A stretch of 64,000 bases of DNA from Streptomyces changanensis (GCF_024600715.1 NZ_CP102332.1:6634001-6698000); one strand, 5' to 3'; positions 51,066 to 60,876 are shown, counted from the first letter of the stretch. A program made the numbers and translations. The notes: generated from the sequence alone by a model not told the origin.

Positions 51066-53358
51066 CTAGTGGAACCGCCCGAACACCTCACGCACTCGCC
51101 GTGCGTCGCGCAGTCGCTGCTCGTAGGTGGCGCCCAGGGCGAGCAGCAGCAGACCGGCGAGCGCGGGAGCCACCCACCGGGGGAGGGCACCGACGACCTG
51201 GCCGACGTACGGGGCGAGTTCGTGGAGCGCCACCAGAGCGAGCACGCTCCCGCCGAGGACCAGCGGTGCCTGGAGCCGGTGCCGGGCGCCCACCAGGGTC
51301 ACGGCCAGCGCCGCCGTGCCGAGCACCAGGGGGCGCAGCCAGTGCCGGTCCTCCCACGCGGCGAACAGGCTCGGCAGCAGGGTGACGGTCAGTCCGGCAC
51401 CGTACGCCGCCCAGGACGACAGCGCCGGGTCACGGCGCCGGCGCAGGAACCCGACGACCAGCGCGGCCCCGGTCACCGGCAGGGTGTACGCCTCCGGTGC
51501 GGTGACGTCCCAGGCCGCCAGGCGTACCCAGGCGGCCGGCACGAACAGGACGGCGGCCACGTGACCGCCCGCTCGCCGTTCCGTCCGCAGCGCGGTCCCC
51601 GCCGCGATGACCGCACCGAGCGAGAGCACCAGGGCCAGCATCGGCGGATCGGTCACGGCGAGAACGACAGCGAGCACCATCGCGACAGCCCCGGTGACCT
51701 CGACGGGAACGACAGCGGACGAGCCGCCGAGACGTGCCGCGACCACTGCCGCGGCGCCGGGCACGACGAGGACCAGCAGGGCGGTGTGCTGCGGCTGCCA
51801 GCCGGCGGACGTGCCGATCGCGCACGCCAGGGCCGTGGCGTACCCGAGCGAGGCGGGCGCCGCGAACGGGCCGAGTCCCCGGCCAAGACCCGCCGCGCCG
51901 AACAGGACCGTGAGGGTAGGGGAAATCGAGCACCGCGGGGAGCACGAACGCCGTCGCCCACCCCAGCACGAGGGCGCCCGTCGTGGCCGCCGCGCGCCAG
52001 GCCGCTGTGCGCCCGGTCAGGGCCAGCACACCGGCCACGACGACGAGAACGAGCGGCACGGTGGCTGCGTACGGAGGCCAGGGCACCTCGGCGAACACGG
52101 TGGCCCGCGTGCCCCGGGGCGCGTCGGACCAGACCCGCCCCACCCAGGCCGCCGGACCGATGAGGGTGCCGGCCACCAGGGGCACCGCCCACAGCACCGC
52201 GAGACCCTGGACGGTCAGCGAAGCCCGCGCCAGTCCTTGGCGCACGGGCTCGGGCAGGCGCGTCGGTACGACCGTCGCCAAGGCGAGCGCGCAGGCCAGG
52301 CATCCCGGCACCGTCCACTGGCCGGGTACCGAGGCCCGTAGCACCCCGCCCACCCCTGCGACCAGGCACAGACCGCCGGCCAGGGCCGAGTTGACGGCGA
52401 TGTCCCGCTCCTGGACGAACCGGGCCGCGGCCAGGGCGATCGTCGCGGCGAGGGCCAGCAGAGCCGCCGCCCGTGCGGCGGAGCCCGGGTCCGCGGCGTG
52501 CCAGCAGAGCCACCCGGCCGAGAGAACACCCGAGGCGCCCATGCCGCACGCGCCGACGACGGCGACGATCCGTACCGACAGTCGTGTCGCCCGCAGTGCG
52601 ACAGCGGTGTCGGCGGCGGCGGCCACCAGAAGCACGGCCGTCAGCGTGTGCGGCCCCGCGCCGATGGCGAGCGCCCAGAGAAGCGGGGGGAGTTGCGCGG
52701 TCGCCGCGGCGAGAGGAAGGGGGAGCCGGAGCACGAGGCGCGCCCCTCCTCCCGCCGCGCCCTTCTGCGCCGCGTCCTCCCGCGCGGGCGGCACCAGCGC
52801 GCTCACCCCCACGCCGTACGCGACCCACGTCCCGGCCAGGACCGCCGCCGCGGCGGCCGCGAACCGCAGAGCGTCCGTGCCGGTGAGCAGGACCTCGTGC
52901 AGCGCGTACGCGTCGAGAACGGTCAGCGCCATCCCGAGGCCCGCCACCGCCTCGGCGGTCGAGCCGAGTCCGCGCCGCAGCAGTGCCACGGGCGCGCCCA
53001 GCGCCGCCACCGTCACCGCGCCGAGCACCAGCGCCCGCCCGGCGATCCCCATCTGCCCCCAGCTGACCAGGGTGAAGGCGATCGCGGCGATCGTCAGCAG
53101 GGTGCCGCCGAGGAGCAGCAGCACGTTCTGCACCTTCGGTGCCGCGGTCTCCGGCCGGCGGGCGGCGGTACCGGCACCGGCGGGCCACGCCGACGGCGTG
53201 GCCCCGGGGTCCTGGGCCTGCTGCTGGGCGGAAGCCGCGCGCAGTGTGTGGACCAGCCACTCGCGGCGCCGGAGCAGGACGGCACGGCGGGCGTCGAGGT
53301 GCCACAGCTCGGCGTCGAGGAGCCGCAGCTCCTCGGCCGGGGGTGGAAGCGTCGTCAT
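51066..53358 (-). pseudogene. Large multi-pass membrane protein (SCO7421-like) with a one-base frameshift
   Basis: The first frame starts at ATG 53358 (MTTLPPPAEELRLLDAELWH). After a coiled head it gives many membrane helices (VQNVLLLLGGTLLTIAAIAF onward) down to VLPAVLDFPY. The protein then continues in the next frame, LTVLFGAAGLGRGLG, to DARRVREVFGRFH at 51066. The break is at plus-strand 51914-51916, where GGG in place of GG accounts for the shift. Total length, 2293 bases, is one more than a multiple of three, and removing one base gives an intact protein of 763 residues. It is therefore a very recent mutation or a sequence error. The family is an uncharacterised actinomycete membrane protein. 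Confidence 0.8.
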
Positions 53359-53708
53359 GCCTCGGAGTGTCTCCCCGTCACCCGCGTCGGACATGAGTGC
53401 GCGTACTCAGCTTCTCCATGACGCGCCCCATGGGTACGCCCGGCCTTCCACGCCCCGCCGGCCGGAGTCGAACCGCCGCACCGCGAGCCGCGCGGCGGGC
53501 TGGTCGGGCCCCGGGGAGTCCCGCCCGCGACGGGACCTGCCCGGTCCAGGGGCGCGACGGTGACCCTCCCGGATGACGTACCGCGCGAGGCCCGCAGGCC
53601 CTCCGTTCGACGAGCTGACACGTTTCTGCGGTGACACTTCGCTACCGGACGGGTGAGCGTACGGGTGTGGCTCCGTCGCTCCGGCCGTCGGCGCGGTATG
53701 AACCGCGC
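53359..53708. other. Divergent intergenic region
   Basis: About 350 bases between the membrane protein and the lipase gene, with no gene recognised. It should hold two divergent promoters. Confidence 0.4.
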
Positions 53709-54398
53709 GTGACCAGGAATCTGTCGCGGAGCGTGTTCACGCTCCTCCTCGCGCTCATGCCCCTCCTTCCGACCCCCGCGTCCGCGTCGGCGGTCGGCGG
53801 CCGACAGCAGGCCGCCCGCCCCCACCCGATCGTCTTCGTCCACGGGTGGAACTCCGACGGCTCCACCTGGCGGACCATGGCCGACCGCTTCCGGGCGGAC
53901 GGCTGGCCGGCCGGCCACCTCCATCCGTGGACCTACGACGCCACACAGTCCAACGCCACCACCGCCGAACAACTGGCCTACGAGATCGCGCGCGTCCTGC
54001 GCACCACGGGCGCCACCAAGGTGGACGTGGTCACCCACTCCATGGGCGCCCTGTCCTCCCGCTACTACCTGAAGAACCTCGGCGGCGCTTCAGAGGTCGA
54101 CGCGTGGGTCTCCCTGGCCGGACCCAACCACGGCACGGAGACCGCGCGCTGGTGCGGCGGCGCCCCCTGCGTTGAAATGCGACCGGGATCCGCCTTCCTC
54201 GACAGCCTCAACTCCGGTGACGAGACCCCCGGCTCCCCCCGCTACGCCACCTGGGGCTCCCCCTGCGACAGCGTCATCAACCCCGCGGGCAGCGTCGCCC
54301 TCAACGGAGCCGTCAACACCACCACCGCCTGCCTCGACCACAGCGGGCTGCGCACCGACCGCACGGTCTACGACCAGGTCAAGGCGCACATCCGATAG
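53709..54398 (+). CDS. Secreted lipase (alpha/beta hydrolase, LipA/Bacillus lipase-like)
   Basis: A 229-residue exported protein from a GTG, with signal LSRSVFTLLLALMPLLPTPA and cleavage near residue 30. The fold marks are PIVFVHGWNSDGSTWRTMAD (oxyanion), VDVVTHSMGALSSRYYLKNL (nucleophile Ser about residue 111), WVSLAGPNHGTETA, and a late CLDHSGLRTD with the His. This is the small lipase class 2/triacylglycerol lipase type. Two Cys pairs may form disulfides. The frame is open further upstream, but the GTG places the signal peptide correctly. Confidence 0.85.
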   Translation: MTRNLSRSVFTLLLALMPLLPTPASASAVGGRQQAARPHPIVFVHGWNSDGSTWRTMADRFRADGWPAGHLHPWTYDATQSNATTAEQLAYEIARVLRTTGATKVDVVTHSMGALSSRYYLKNLGGASEVDAWVSLAGPNHGTETARWCGGAPCVEMRPGSAFLDSLNSGDETPGSPRYATWGSPCDSVINPAGSVALNGAVNTTTACLDHSGLRTDRTVYDQVKAHIR

Positions 54399-54580
54399 TC
54401 CCCGCGCCCTGCGGCAGGCCCGCCCCTCAGGGCAGGGCCTGCCGCCCGCTCCCTCGCGCCGGGACCCCGGTAGCCGCGTCCCGACTCCCGCCGGTCACCC
54501 CGGGCGGTCGCAGCGGAGGGGGAGGAGACCGTGGCGCCCACGGCCTGCCCGGCGGGGCAGCGGCCGTCGAGAGCCACAGG

Positions 54581-55960
54581 TCACTGAGAGACCGTGGTGA
54601 CGGTGCGGGTGAGGGTGTGGAGCAGCGCCTCGTGGGTGACGCGGGCCTGCGGGGTGTCGACGTGGATGCTGTTGACGTGGAGACCGTCCTCGGCCCGGTG
54701 GAACCAGTGGAGGATGCCGTTGCACCCGGACACCCACACGTGCATGCGAGCCCGCTGCCCGCCGTGGTACGCGGCGCCGGGCATGCGCCGGAAGTCGATG
54801 TAGGAGTAGAAGTTCACCGCGTGTGGCCAGTAGTGCAGCCTGGCGTACTCGGCCGGGGCCAGCAGCCGCCAGGCCTGTACGAAGTGCACCCCCGCATGGG
54901 CCCGCATACGCGCGAAGGCGGTCTGGGCGGCGGTCAGGGTGTCGGCGAACCCCTCGACCCTCCCCACGGCGAACTCGATGGGGAGGGTATTGACGAACCA
55001 CCCCACGGACTGCTCGTAGACACCCCTGCCGCGTTCGTTGACCGGCACGAGACCCCGGTACACCGCAGGTCCGCCCTCCTCCCGCACCGCGGTGGCCAGC
55101 GCGGCGAGCAGCCCCGTCGACAGCCGCCCGCCGCGGGCCCCGCACGCCGCCTCGAACACCTCGACGCCCTGCGCGTCCAGGAGCCGCTCGGTGGTGGTGA
55201 CCGGCGCGTACAGGCGGCCGGGCACGGTGCCGAGATCGAGGGGGAAGCGGGGGAACAGGCCGCCGTCGCGCTCGGTGAAGTCCCGCCAGTACTCCAGTCG
55301 CGGGTCGTCGGCGCGCAGGCCCTGGTTCCCGCGGCGCTGGTTCCGGCTGAACTCCAGGTAGCTGCCCGCCTCCACCGGGGCGAGGGCCTCGCCGGCCGTG
55401 AGAGCCCGGTAGGCACCGGCGATGTCGTCGAGCGCGATGGCCGTGGACAACCCGTCGGTGACCAGGTGGTCACACGAGAACCACACCGTGGCCGAGTCGT
55501 CCCGGACCACCGCGCCCATGGCGATCAGCGGCCAGGAGAGGGTCTCGACCTCCTGGAACGCCTGGTGCAGATGGGCGCCGACCTGCGCCGACGTCTCCAG
55601 CTGGTCCGTCTCGACGTGCTTGAGGGCGACCTCGCCGGGGGAGAGGACCTCGCAGGACAGGTCCCCGTCAAGCGGCTCGTAGAACGCGCGGAGCACCTCG
55701 TGGCGGCGGACCAGATGCAGCAGGGCGTCTCCGAGGGCGTCCAGGTCCACCGGCTCGGTGACCTCGAACGTCGCGGCGACATAGGAACGGATCGGCTCGT
55801 TCACGCTGCGCGCGTGCTGGGCGACGGTGAAGTGTTTCGCCTGGTTGTAGCCCGCCAGCCGCCGCACGGCCGACGACCCCTCACCGGACACCGGCACGAG
55901 ATGCCACCGGTGCGCCCTCCCGGGCCGGATCTCCGTGTCCTCGACCGAGACCTGCAGCAT
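54581..55960 (-). CDS. Free-standing NRPS condensation-domain protein
   Basis: A 459-residue protein starting at ATG 55960, after GGGGAGG. It has a condensation/PapA-like acyltransferase fold: VNEPIRSYVAATFEVTEPVD at the front, the active-site motif SCDHLVTDGLS (His165, Asp169; the usual first His of HHxxxDG is Asp164), VPVNERGRGVYEQSVGWFVN and TLPIEFAVG. Such proteins make ester or amide bonds between an acyl-thioester and a small acceptor. No NRPS module or carrier protein is nearby, so it must act with partners in trans or on CoA esters. The flanking genes do not form an obvious operon. Confidence 0.85.
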   Translation of the reverse strand: MLQVSVEDTEIRPGRAHRWHLVPVSGEGSSAVRRLAGYNQAKHFTVAQHARSVNEPIRSYVAATFEVTEPVDLDALGDALLHLVRRHEVLRAFYEPLDGDLSCEVLSPGEVALKHVETDQLETSAQVGAHLHQAFQEVETLSWPLIAMGAVVRDDSATVWFSCDHLVTDGLSTAIALDDIAGAYRALTAGEALAPVEAGSYLEFSRNQRRGNQGLRADDPRLEYWRDFTERDGGLFPRFPLDLGTVPGRLYAPVTTTERLLDAQGVEVFEAACGARGGRLSTGLLAALATAVREEGGPAVYRGLVPVNERGRGVYEQSVGWFVNTLPIEFAVGRVEGFADTLTAAQTAFARMRAHAGVHFVQAWRLLAPAEYARLHYWPHAVNFYSYIDFRRMPGAAYHGGQRARMHVWVSGCNGILHWFHRAEDGLHVNSIHVDTPQARVTHEALLHTLTRTVTTVSQ

Positions 55961-56163
55961 GCCGTCCTCCCCGCCATCCACCACCGGAACGCCCCCTGTG
56001 AACGCCGCCGCACGGTGAACGGAAACGGGTGCGCTGCGAGGTGTTCCGTGCCGGCGCGGGGAAGACGGGGCCGGATGTCCGGCGGGGCGGTGGAGGCGTT
56101 CGTCCTCGTAGCGGACAGCGCGGGCGGGTGGCAGCGCGGCGCGGTCGCCCTTGGGGTGACCGC

Positions 56164-56486
56164 GTGGAAGAGGACGAACGGCTGCTTTACCGCTCGTCGT
56201 TCGGCACAGCGGCGGCCGCCGTACGCCGAACATCGCGCGGACTACGCGCCGCAGACCGCGGCGCGCTGGGCGCTCGAGCCGGCGCGGGGCCCGCGGGTGC
56301 TCGACCACCGCCGACTCCCGCGTCGCGACCATCGCGACGCGCACTGGGATGCCGGTCGTGCCGGAACGGGAACGCGAGGCCACGATCGGCCGGGGCCGCG
56401 CGTTCCTCGCGAGCAGACCGGAGACCGCCGACGGCGAGTTCACCCTCCCGATGCTGACCGCCGTACTGCGCGCACGGAGACTGTGA
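56164..56486 (+). pseudogene. SAM methyltransferase with an internal deletion and a frameshift
   Basis: A GTG at 56164 begins VEEDERLLYRSSFGTAAAA. The match continues in another frame as YAEHRADYAPQTAARWALEP and GPRVLD, the start of a class I methyltransferase. It then jumps straight to the family C-terminus DSRVATIATRTGMPVVPERE, FLASRPETADGEFTLPMLTA, ending VLRARRL at 56486. The SAM-binding glycine loop and the middle, some 400-500 bases, are missing. The gene is broken beyond repair. Confidence 0.7.
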
Positions 56487-56547
56487 GCGAGTCTCGTTTG
56501 GCGGCCGGCGGCCGGCGGCCGGCCGTTCCGCTCAACCGGGAGGTCAC

Positions 56548-57444
56548 ATGCGCATCAGGGCGTCGTGCTTGGTCGGTCTGCTTCTCGGGGTTGTCTTGAC
56601 TGTAGCCCTGGGAGCTGTCTCCGGTTGTGACGGCCAAAAGACGGCTGCCGGTGGCACGGATGCGCTCGCGGACCGTGCCAGGCAGGTTGCCGAAGCCTGG
56701 GACGGGCCGACCGCAGCCGCCGCCTGGCGTGCCGGGTACCACCCCACGGGTGAGACAGCCCAGCTGCCGCTGGGCGGCCTGCGCAGCCCGGCGGATAGGC
56801 GGGCGTTCGAGGAGCGGAGCTTCGTCCTGGGCGGCAGGCTGCCCGTCACCTGGCCGAGGCATGGCCAGGTGACGTGGGCCGCAGGTGGGTCGCTCACCCG
56901 ACCGCTGAGGGGAGTGGAGGAGTCGTACTGGTCCCTGGCTGCCACCCGTGTGGGGGGAGAGCCGCACCTGACGGTCACCGGAGCGAAGCCGGGCGCGATG
57001 CGTGTGGCCACCACCCGCGGGCCGGCGATGGTCCCGGCTTGGCTGTTCACTTTGGAGGGCTATGCCGCCCCCCTCAAGCTGGCCGCTGCCATCCCGTCGG
57101 AAGCTCCGCGGCCACCCATCGGGCCGGCCCGTGACATCCCCGGCCATGCACTCGACCAGCTCGTCCGGATCTCCCCGGACGGCCGCTCGGTGACCGTCGT
57201 CGTGCTCCATGGCGTGTGCGACGACGCTCCCGCAGTAGGTGTTCCGGAAACACGCGGCAGCGTCGTGCTGTCGGCCTCCGTCAAAGAGCGCGGAGGCCGC
57301 GGCGACTGCACCAAGCAGGCGAAGATGCAGCAGGTGGCGGCGGTATTGGAACGCCCTGTGGGTGACCGCGTCCTGCTCGACGCACGCACCGGCCAGCCGA
57401 TTTCCTCCAAGGGGTTGCCCGGGATCTCGCCCAGCAGGGGTTGA
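56548..57444 (+). CDS. Lipoprotein of unknown function
   Basis: A 298-residue protein with a lipoprotein signal (LVGLLLGVVLTVALGAVSGC, Cys at residue 27). The mature part has no domain I know. It shows AWDGPTAAAAWRAGYHPTGE, GRLPVTWPRHGQVTWAAGGS, YWSLAATRVGGEPHLTVTGA and LHGVCDDAPAVGVPETRGSV. It is mostly beta-rich and probably surface-exposed. Two late cysteines (VCDD and GDCTKQ) may pair. Similar lipoproteins are common in streptomycetes without known role. The stop is followed closely by an oppositely oriented Nudix remnant, so the genes around have been rearranged. Confidence 0.72.
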   Translation: MRIRASCLVGLLLGVVLTVALGAVSGCDGQKTAAGGTDALADRARQVAEAWDGPTAAAAWRAGYHPTGETAQLPLGGLRSPADRRAFEERSFVLGGRLPVTWPRHGQVTWAAGGSLTRPLRGVEESYWSLAATRVGGEPHLTVTGAKPGAMRVATTRGPAMVPAWLFTLEGYAAPLKLAAAIPSEAPRPPIGPARDIPGHALDQLVRISPDGRSVTVVVLHGVCDDAPAVGVPETRGSVVLSASVKERGGRGDCTKQAKMQQVAAVLERPVGDRVLLDARTGQPISSKGLPGISPSRG

Positions 57445-57464
57445 CCTTGCCCCGCCCGGCCCAG

Positions 57465-57575
57465 GGGGTGCCCGGACGGAAGGTGCCAGCAGCCTGCCGC
57501 GTAGACGTCACCGGCCCGCCGGGAGAGCAGTACCTCGGGCCCCGCCGTGCCCTCGCGCCGTGCGATCAGGTGCAC
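57465..57575 (-). pseudogene. Nudix hydrolase N-terminal fragment
   Basis: A GTG at 57575 opens VHLIARREGTAGPEVLLSRR and AGDVYAAGCWHLPSGH, the first strands of a streptomycete Nudix hydrolase. The Nudix box (GxxxxxExxxxREUxEExGU) that should follow is absent, and sequence turns into the 3' end of the lipoprotein gene. Only 37 codons remain. Confidence 0.6.
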
Positions 57576-58214
57576 GTCGAGCGGCTCGGTGTGCCGCCGG
57601 CCCGCCGGTCACGCGTCACCATCGGGGCGGCGCCCGAGCGGCAGGGTGACGGCCGCCTCCCCTGTCAGGACTCCGCCGCGGGCATACGCCGGAAGCAGTC
57701 GGACCGCCTCAGCCTCGCATGCCTGGTGGCTGTCGGCGAAGCGGACGGGGCGGGCCAAGCTGGTGGTACGCACCCTCCGGCCGAGACGAGGCGGCCCGAA
57801 CTCGTACCGCGTGGAGCCCCGGTGCAGTCGCCCGACGGCCTGCCGACGGCGCCCGGTCGGCCCGCCCCTCCGCCGTCACCGCGTCCGGGACGTACCGGGG
57901 CACCGTCGTGGCCAGGCCCTCGTGCGCGGCGACGGGCCGGCCCTGGGTCGTGGTGCGGCGGGCCGCGGCCACCGGGATCCGGCACAGGGCTGCGTGCTCG
58001 CCGGTCCGGGCCGCGGCGTCGACCCGGTCCCGGTCCCAGTGCCGTGCCGGCCGGGTGGGTCCCGACGGACCCCTGGGACCCGTCGGGCTCGGTGGCGAGG
58101 TCGTTGTGCGTCGCGGCCCCTGCCGGGCCCGGCTCGACCGACGCGGGTGAGGTGCCGAGGTCCCCCGCGAGCAGGAGCGCACCAGGGACGTCCGTGTCTC
58201 CAGGACGGACGGTG
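57576..58214. other. Region of probable gene debris
   Basis: No intact gene in about 640 bases. Minus-strand protein-like phrases occur in several frames (VPGALLLAGDLGTSPASVEP near 58175; RPVAAHEGLATTVPRYVPDA near 57900; LARPVRFADSHQACEAEAVR near 57730), which suggests one or more decayed genes. The families are not identified. Confidence 0.4.
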
Positions 58215-60236
58215 TCACGACAGCGTCCGCCCCTCACCTACGGCGTCGGTCGGCTTGCTCGGCGTCGCTCCCGCCGGGGTGGGCTGCGTGGGCAGCGAAG
58301 GAGTGAGGAACTGACGGGCCTGCAGTTCGTACATCTCTCGGAACACGCCGACGCCGGTGGTCGGGTCCATGAGCTCGGTGAAGGTGCCGTGCTCGACGAC
58401 CCGGCCCTCGTCCAGGACGTAGATGAGGTCCGCGGTCCGGACGCTGTGGAGGCGGTGGGTGATCAGGATCGTGGTCTGACCGGAACCGGCCAGCTGGTGG
58501 ATCTGGTCGAAGACCCGCTGCTCGGCGGCGGGATCGAGCGCGCTGGTGGGCTCGTCCACGATCAGAACGGCACCGTCGCGGCGCCGGGCGCGAGCAAGAC
58601 CGAGCTTCTGCCACTGGCCGCCGGAGATCTCCTGGCCGCCCTTGTACCCGCGGGTGAGCAGGCTGTCCAGGCCCCGGGGGAGGCCCTTGACGACCTCGTC
58701 GGCGCCCGCGTAGGCCGCCGCCGCCTCGATGCTCCGGTCGTCCATCGCGGCGCTGCTGCGGCCGATGCCGATGTTCACCCGGGCGGTGAAGGGCCAGCGG
58801 AAGAAGTCCTGCGCGACCATCGCGACGCGCTCGAAGACCTGCGCGCGGTCGGCCTCCGCGGTGCTCACCCTGCCCCACAGCACCCGGCCGGAGTCCGGGA
58901 GCCGGGCCCCGCTCAGCAGCCGGACCACGGTCGACTTGCCCGAGCCGTTCCTCCCGACCAGGGCCACGGTCCTGCCCCGGGGGATGGCCAGGTCGACCTC
59001 CAGCAGGGACGGCTTGTCGGCACCCGGGTAGGTGAAGGTCACCTTCTCGAACCTGATCTCCTCCGCGTCCACGGGGACGTCCAGTCCGCCGGTGGGGATG
59101 GCGCGCCGGGTGGCTTCCTCGCACAGTTTCTCCAGGTCTGCGACGAACAGGGCTTCCTCCTGGACGTCGGTGACGCGCAGGACGAGGTCGGTGATGCTCG
59201 CCGCCCCGGTACGGATCGCGAGTACCGCCGTGCCGGCGACGGCGAGGCCCATCTGTCCGTGCCACAACAGCAGCCCGAGAGCGCCGTAGGTGGCGACGGT
59301 CGCGACGCCGCGTGCGGAGTCCGCGATCACGTTGGTGCGGGCGCCGGTCCACGCGAGCCTGGTCTGCTCCCGCTCGCTGGTCTCGGCCATCTGCCGGAAG
59401 TGCCGCAGCAGGAACGGGGCCGCGTCATGGACGCGGATCTCCGCCGCGGCCTGCTGGTTGATCAGAAGCTGGCTGATCAGCTTGGCCGCCCGTACGTGCT
59501 GGACGAAGCGGTGCCAGCTGATGTACCGGTGCCGGGCCATGGTCAGCGAACCCCACGCGCTCGGCAGGGCCATGAGCGCCAGCAGCGGCAGCAGGACCGG
59601 GTGCAGGACGGTGAGCACGCCGGCCGCGGCGATCAGCGAGATGGCGGAGGTGACCACGGCGATGCAGTAACCGACCATCCGCCGGGCCGAGTCCGCGCCC
59701 CACTGGGCGGAGTCCATCAGCTTGTGGAAGGCGTCGTCCTCGATCGCCTCCAGCTCCACCCGCGCCACCAGGCCGAGGTACCGCTCGGTCGCCACCCGCT
59801 GTGCCTTCGGTTCCAGGATGCCCGTGGCGGCGGCCGAGGCCGACCCGCACGCCGATCCGATGACCGCGAGGACCGCGACCAGCAGGAGGGACGGCAGCGC
59901 CGCGCGCAACCGACTCGTGATGTCCCCGGCGGCGAGCAGCTCGACGAGGAGGGCGTTGACCGCGATCAGGGACACTGCCTGGGTGACGCCGCGGGCGACC
60001 TCGCTCACGGCGACCGTGGTGAACGCCCGCGGGTCGGCCTCGCGTGCCAGCCGGACAGCCACCGCCACCTGCTTCGGGAGCGAACCGGCCATCGAGAGCA
60101 ATCCCAGCTTCAGCCAGGCACCGTCATGGGCGCCCCACCCGTAGTCGTAGGTGAGCTCGCCCCCGAACAGCAGCTGCTCGGACGCCGACGGACCTTCCGC
60201 GGCGGCTGCCAGCGGATCGTTCGCGCCGCTCGTCAT
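58215..60236 (-). CDS. ABC exporter (fused permease and ATPase)
   Basis: A 673-residue half-transporter. The N-terminal 60 residues (QLLFGGELTYDYGWGAHDGA) resemble exporters often found with streptomycete lanthipeptide-type genes. About residues 70-340 hold the membrane region. The ATPase spans about 390-640: Walker A ALVGRNGSGKSTVVRL, Q-loop VAMVAQDFFRW, signature QEISGGQWQKLGLARARR, Walker B AVLIVDEPTSALD and H-loop LITHRLHSV. There is no C39 leader-peptidase domain. Its start overlaps the stop of a 47-residue peptide gene, so that peptide may be its cargo. Drug export is the alternative. Confidence 0.9.
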   Translation of the reverse strand: MTSGANDPLAAAAEGPSASEQLLFGGELTYDYGWGAHDGAWLKLGLLSMAGSLPKQVAVAVRLAREADPRAFTTVAVSEVARGVTQAVSLIAVNALLVELLAAGDITSRLRAALPSLLLVAVLAVIGSACGSASAAATGILEPKAQRVATERYLGLVARVELEAIEDDAFHKLMDSAQWGADSARRMVGYCIAVVTSAISLIAAAGVLTVLHPVLLPLLALMALPSAWGSLTMARHRYISWHRFVQHVRAAKLISQLLINQQAAAEIRVHDAAPFLLRHFRQMAETSEREQTRLAWTGARTNVIADSARGVATVATYGALGLLLWHGQMGLAVAGTAVLAIRTGAASITDLVLRVTDVQEEALFVADLEKLCEEATRRAIPTGGLDVPVDAEEIRFEKVTFTYPGADKPSLLEVDLAIPRGRTVALVGRNGSGKSTVVRLLSGARLPDSGRVLWGRVSTAEADRAQVFERVAMVAQDFFRWPFTARVNIGIGRSSAAMDDRSIEAAAAYAGADEVVKGLPRGLDSLLTRGYKGGQEISGGQWQKLGLARARRRDGAVLIVDEPTSALDPAAEQRVFDQIHQLAGSGQTTILITHRLHSVRTADLIYVLDEGRVVEHGTFTELMDPTTGVGVFREMYELQARQFLTPSLPTQPTPAGATPSKPTDAVGEGRTLS

Positions 60237-60376
60237 GCCGCCCACCTCGTCTCCGCAAGCACCGGAGCGAGGGCGCCGACGACGCTCCGGGGCGCCGCCG
60301 TGGTCGCCGCGAGCCGGGCGGGCGCAGGCTGCGGAGCGGCAGGAAGAGGAGCCGGCAGAGGGGGTGGTGGGTACAT
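60233..60376 (-). CDS. 47-residue Pro/Ala-rich peptide coupled to the ABC exporter
   Basis: ATG at 60376 with a perfect GGAGG ribosome binding site five bases upstream. The stop overlaps the exporter start (ATGA). The peptide begins MYPPPPLPAPLPAAPQPAPA and ends SVVGALAPVLAETRWAA. It has a Pro/Ala-rich N-terminal half and a plainer C-terminal half, with no Cys and little Ser or Thr for lanthionine formation beyond TTAAPRS. It may be the transported peptide precursor, a leader that couples translation of the exporter, or a small regulator. Its family is unknown. The coupling and ribosome site make it a real gene in my view. Confidence 0.65.
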   Translation of the reverse strand: MYPPPPLPAPLPAAPQPAPARLAATTAAPRSVVGALAPVLAETRWAA

Positions 60377-60876
60377 GGTGGCCTCCGAAAGGGCGCGGTG
60401 AGCGGTTGCCCAGCTCAACGACGCTGCTCCGCGTGTCGAACACACGTCTTTCGGACGTGGCGGAGACCCCGATGCAAGGCGAATGCGCGTTCGTGCCCGA
60501 TACACCGACCCTTGTGACACGAGAGGGCGGCGCCGGGGCGGGACTGGCCGAAACGCCGACGCTCGATGAGCGAGGCCCCGGCATTCCCGCGGTGGCCGAG
60601 CGGCGGAGCGAGGTACGTCCATGGCTGGCCCCCCGGCTCCCGGGGCATGCTCACGGGGAGGCGGCCGGACGGTTCGACCCGGCCGCTGAGGACGCCGGCG
60701 ACGGCCGGGCCGCCCTCCTGGCCGGGGTTTCGAGGAAGGACACGCCGACCCGGACGGGCGTCGGCACGGAAGGATCGGCACCGCACTTCACTGGGGCCGC
60801 TCGGACTGAATCGTTCCCGTACGGTGCAACGGTGCGCCTTCCCGCGCCCGCCGTCCACCGTCCGCGGGAGCACCCT
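60377..60876. other. Upstream region of the exporter operon
   Basis: About 500 bases between the small peptide gene and the methyltransferase, both on the minus strand. No gene recognised. The part next to the peptide gene contains GTGTCGAACAC (about 60433-60443), a short inverted repeat. The rest is featureless. Confidence 0.4.
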
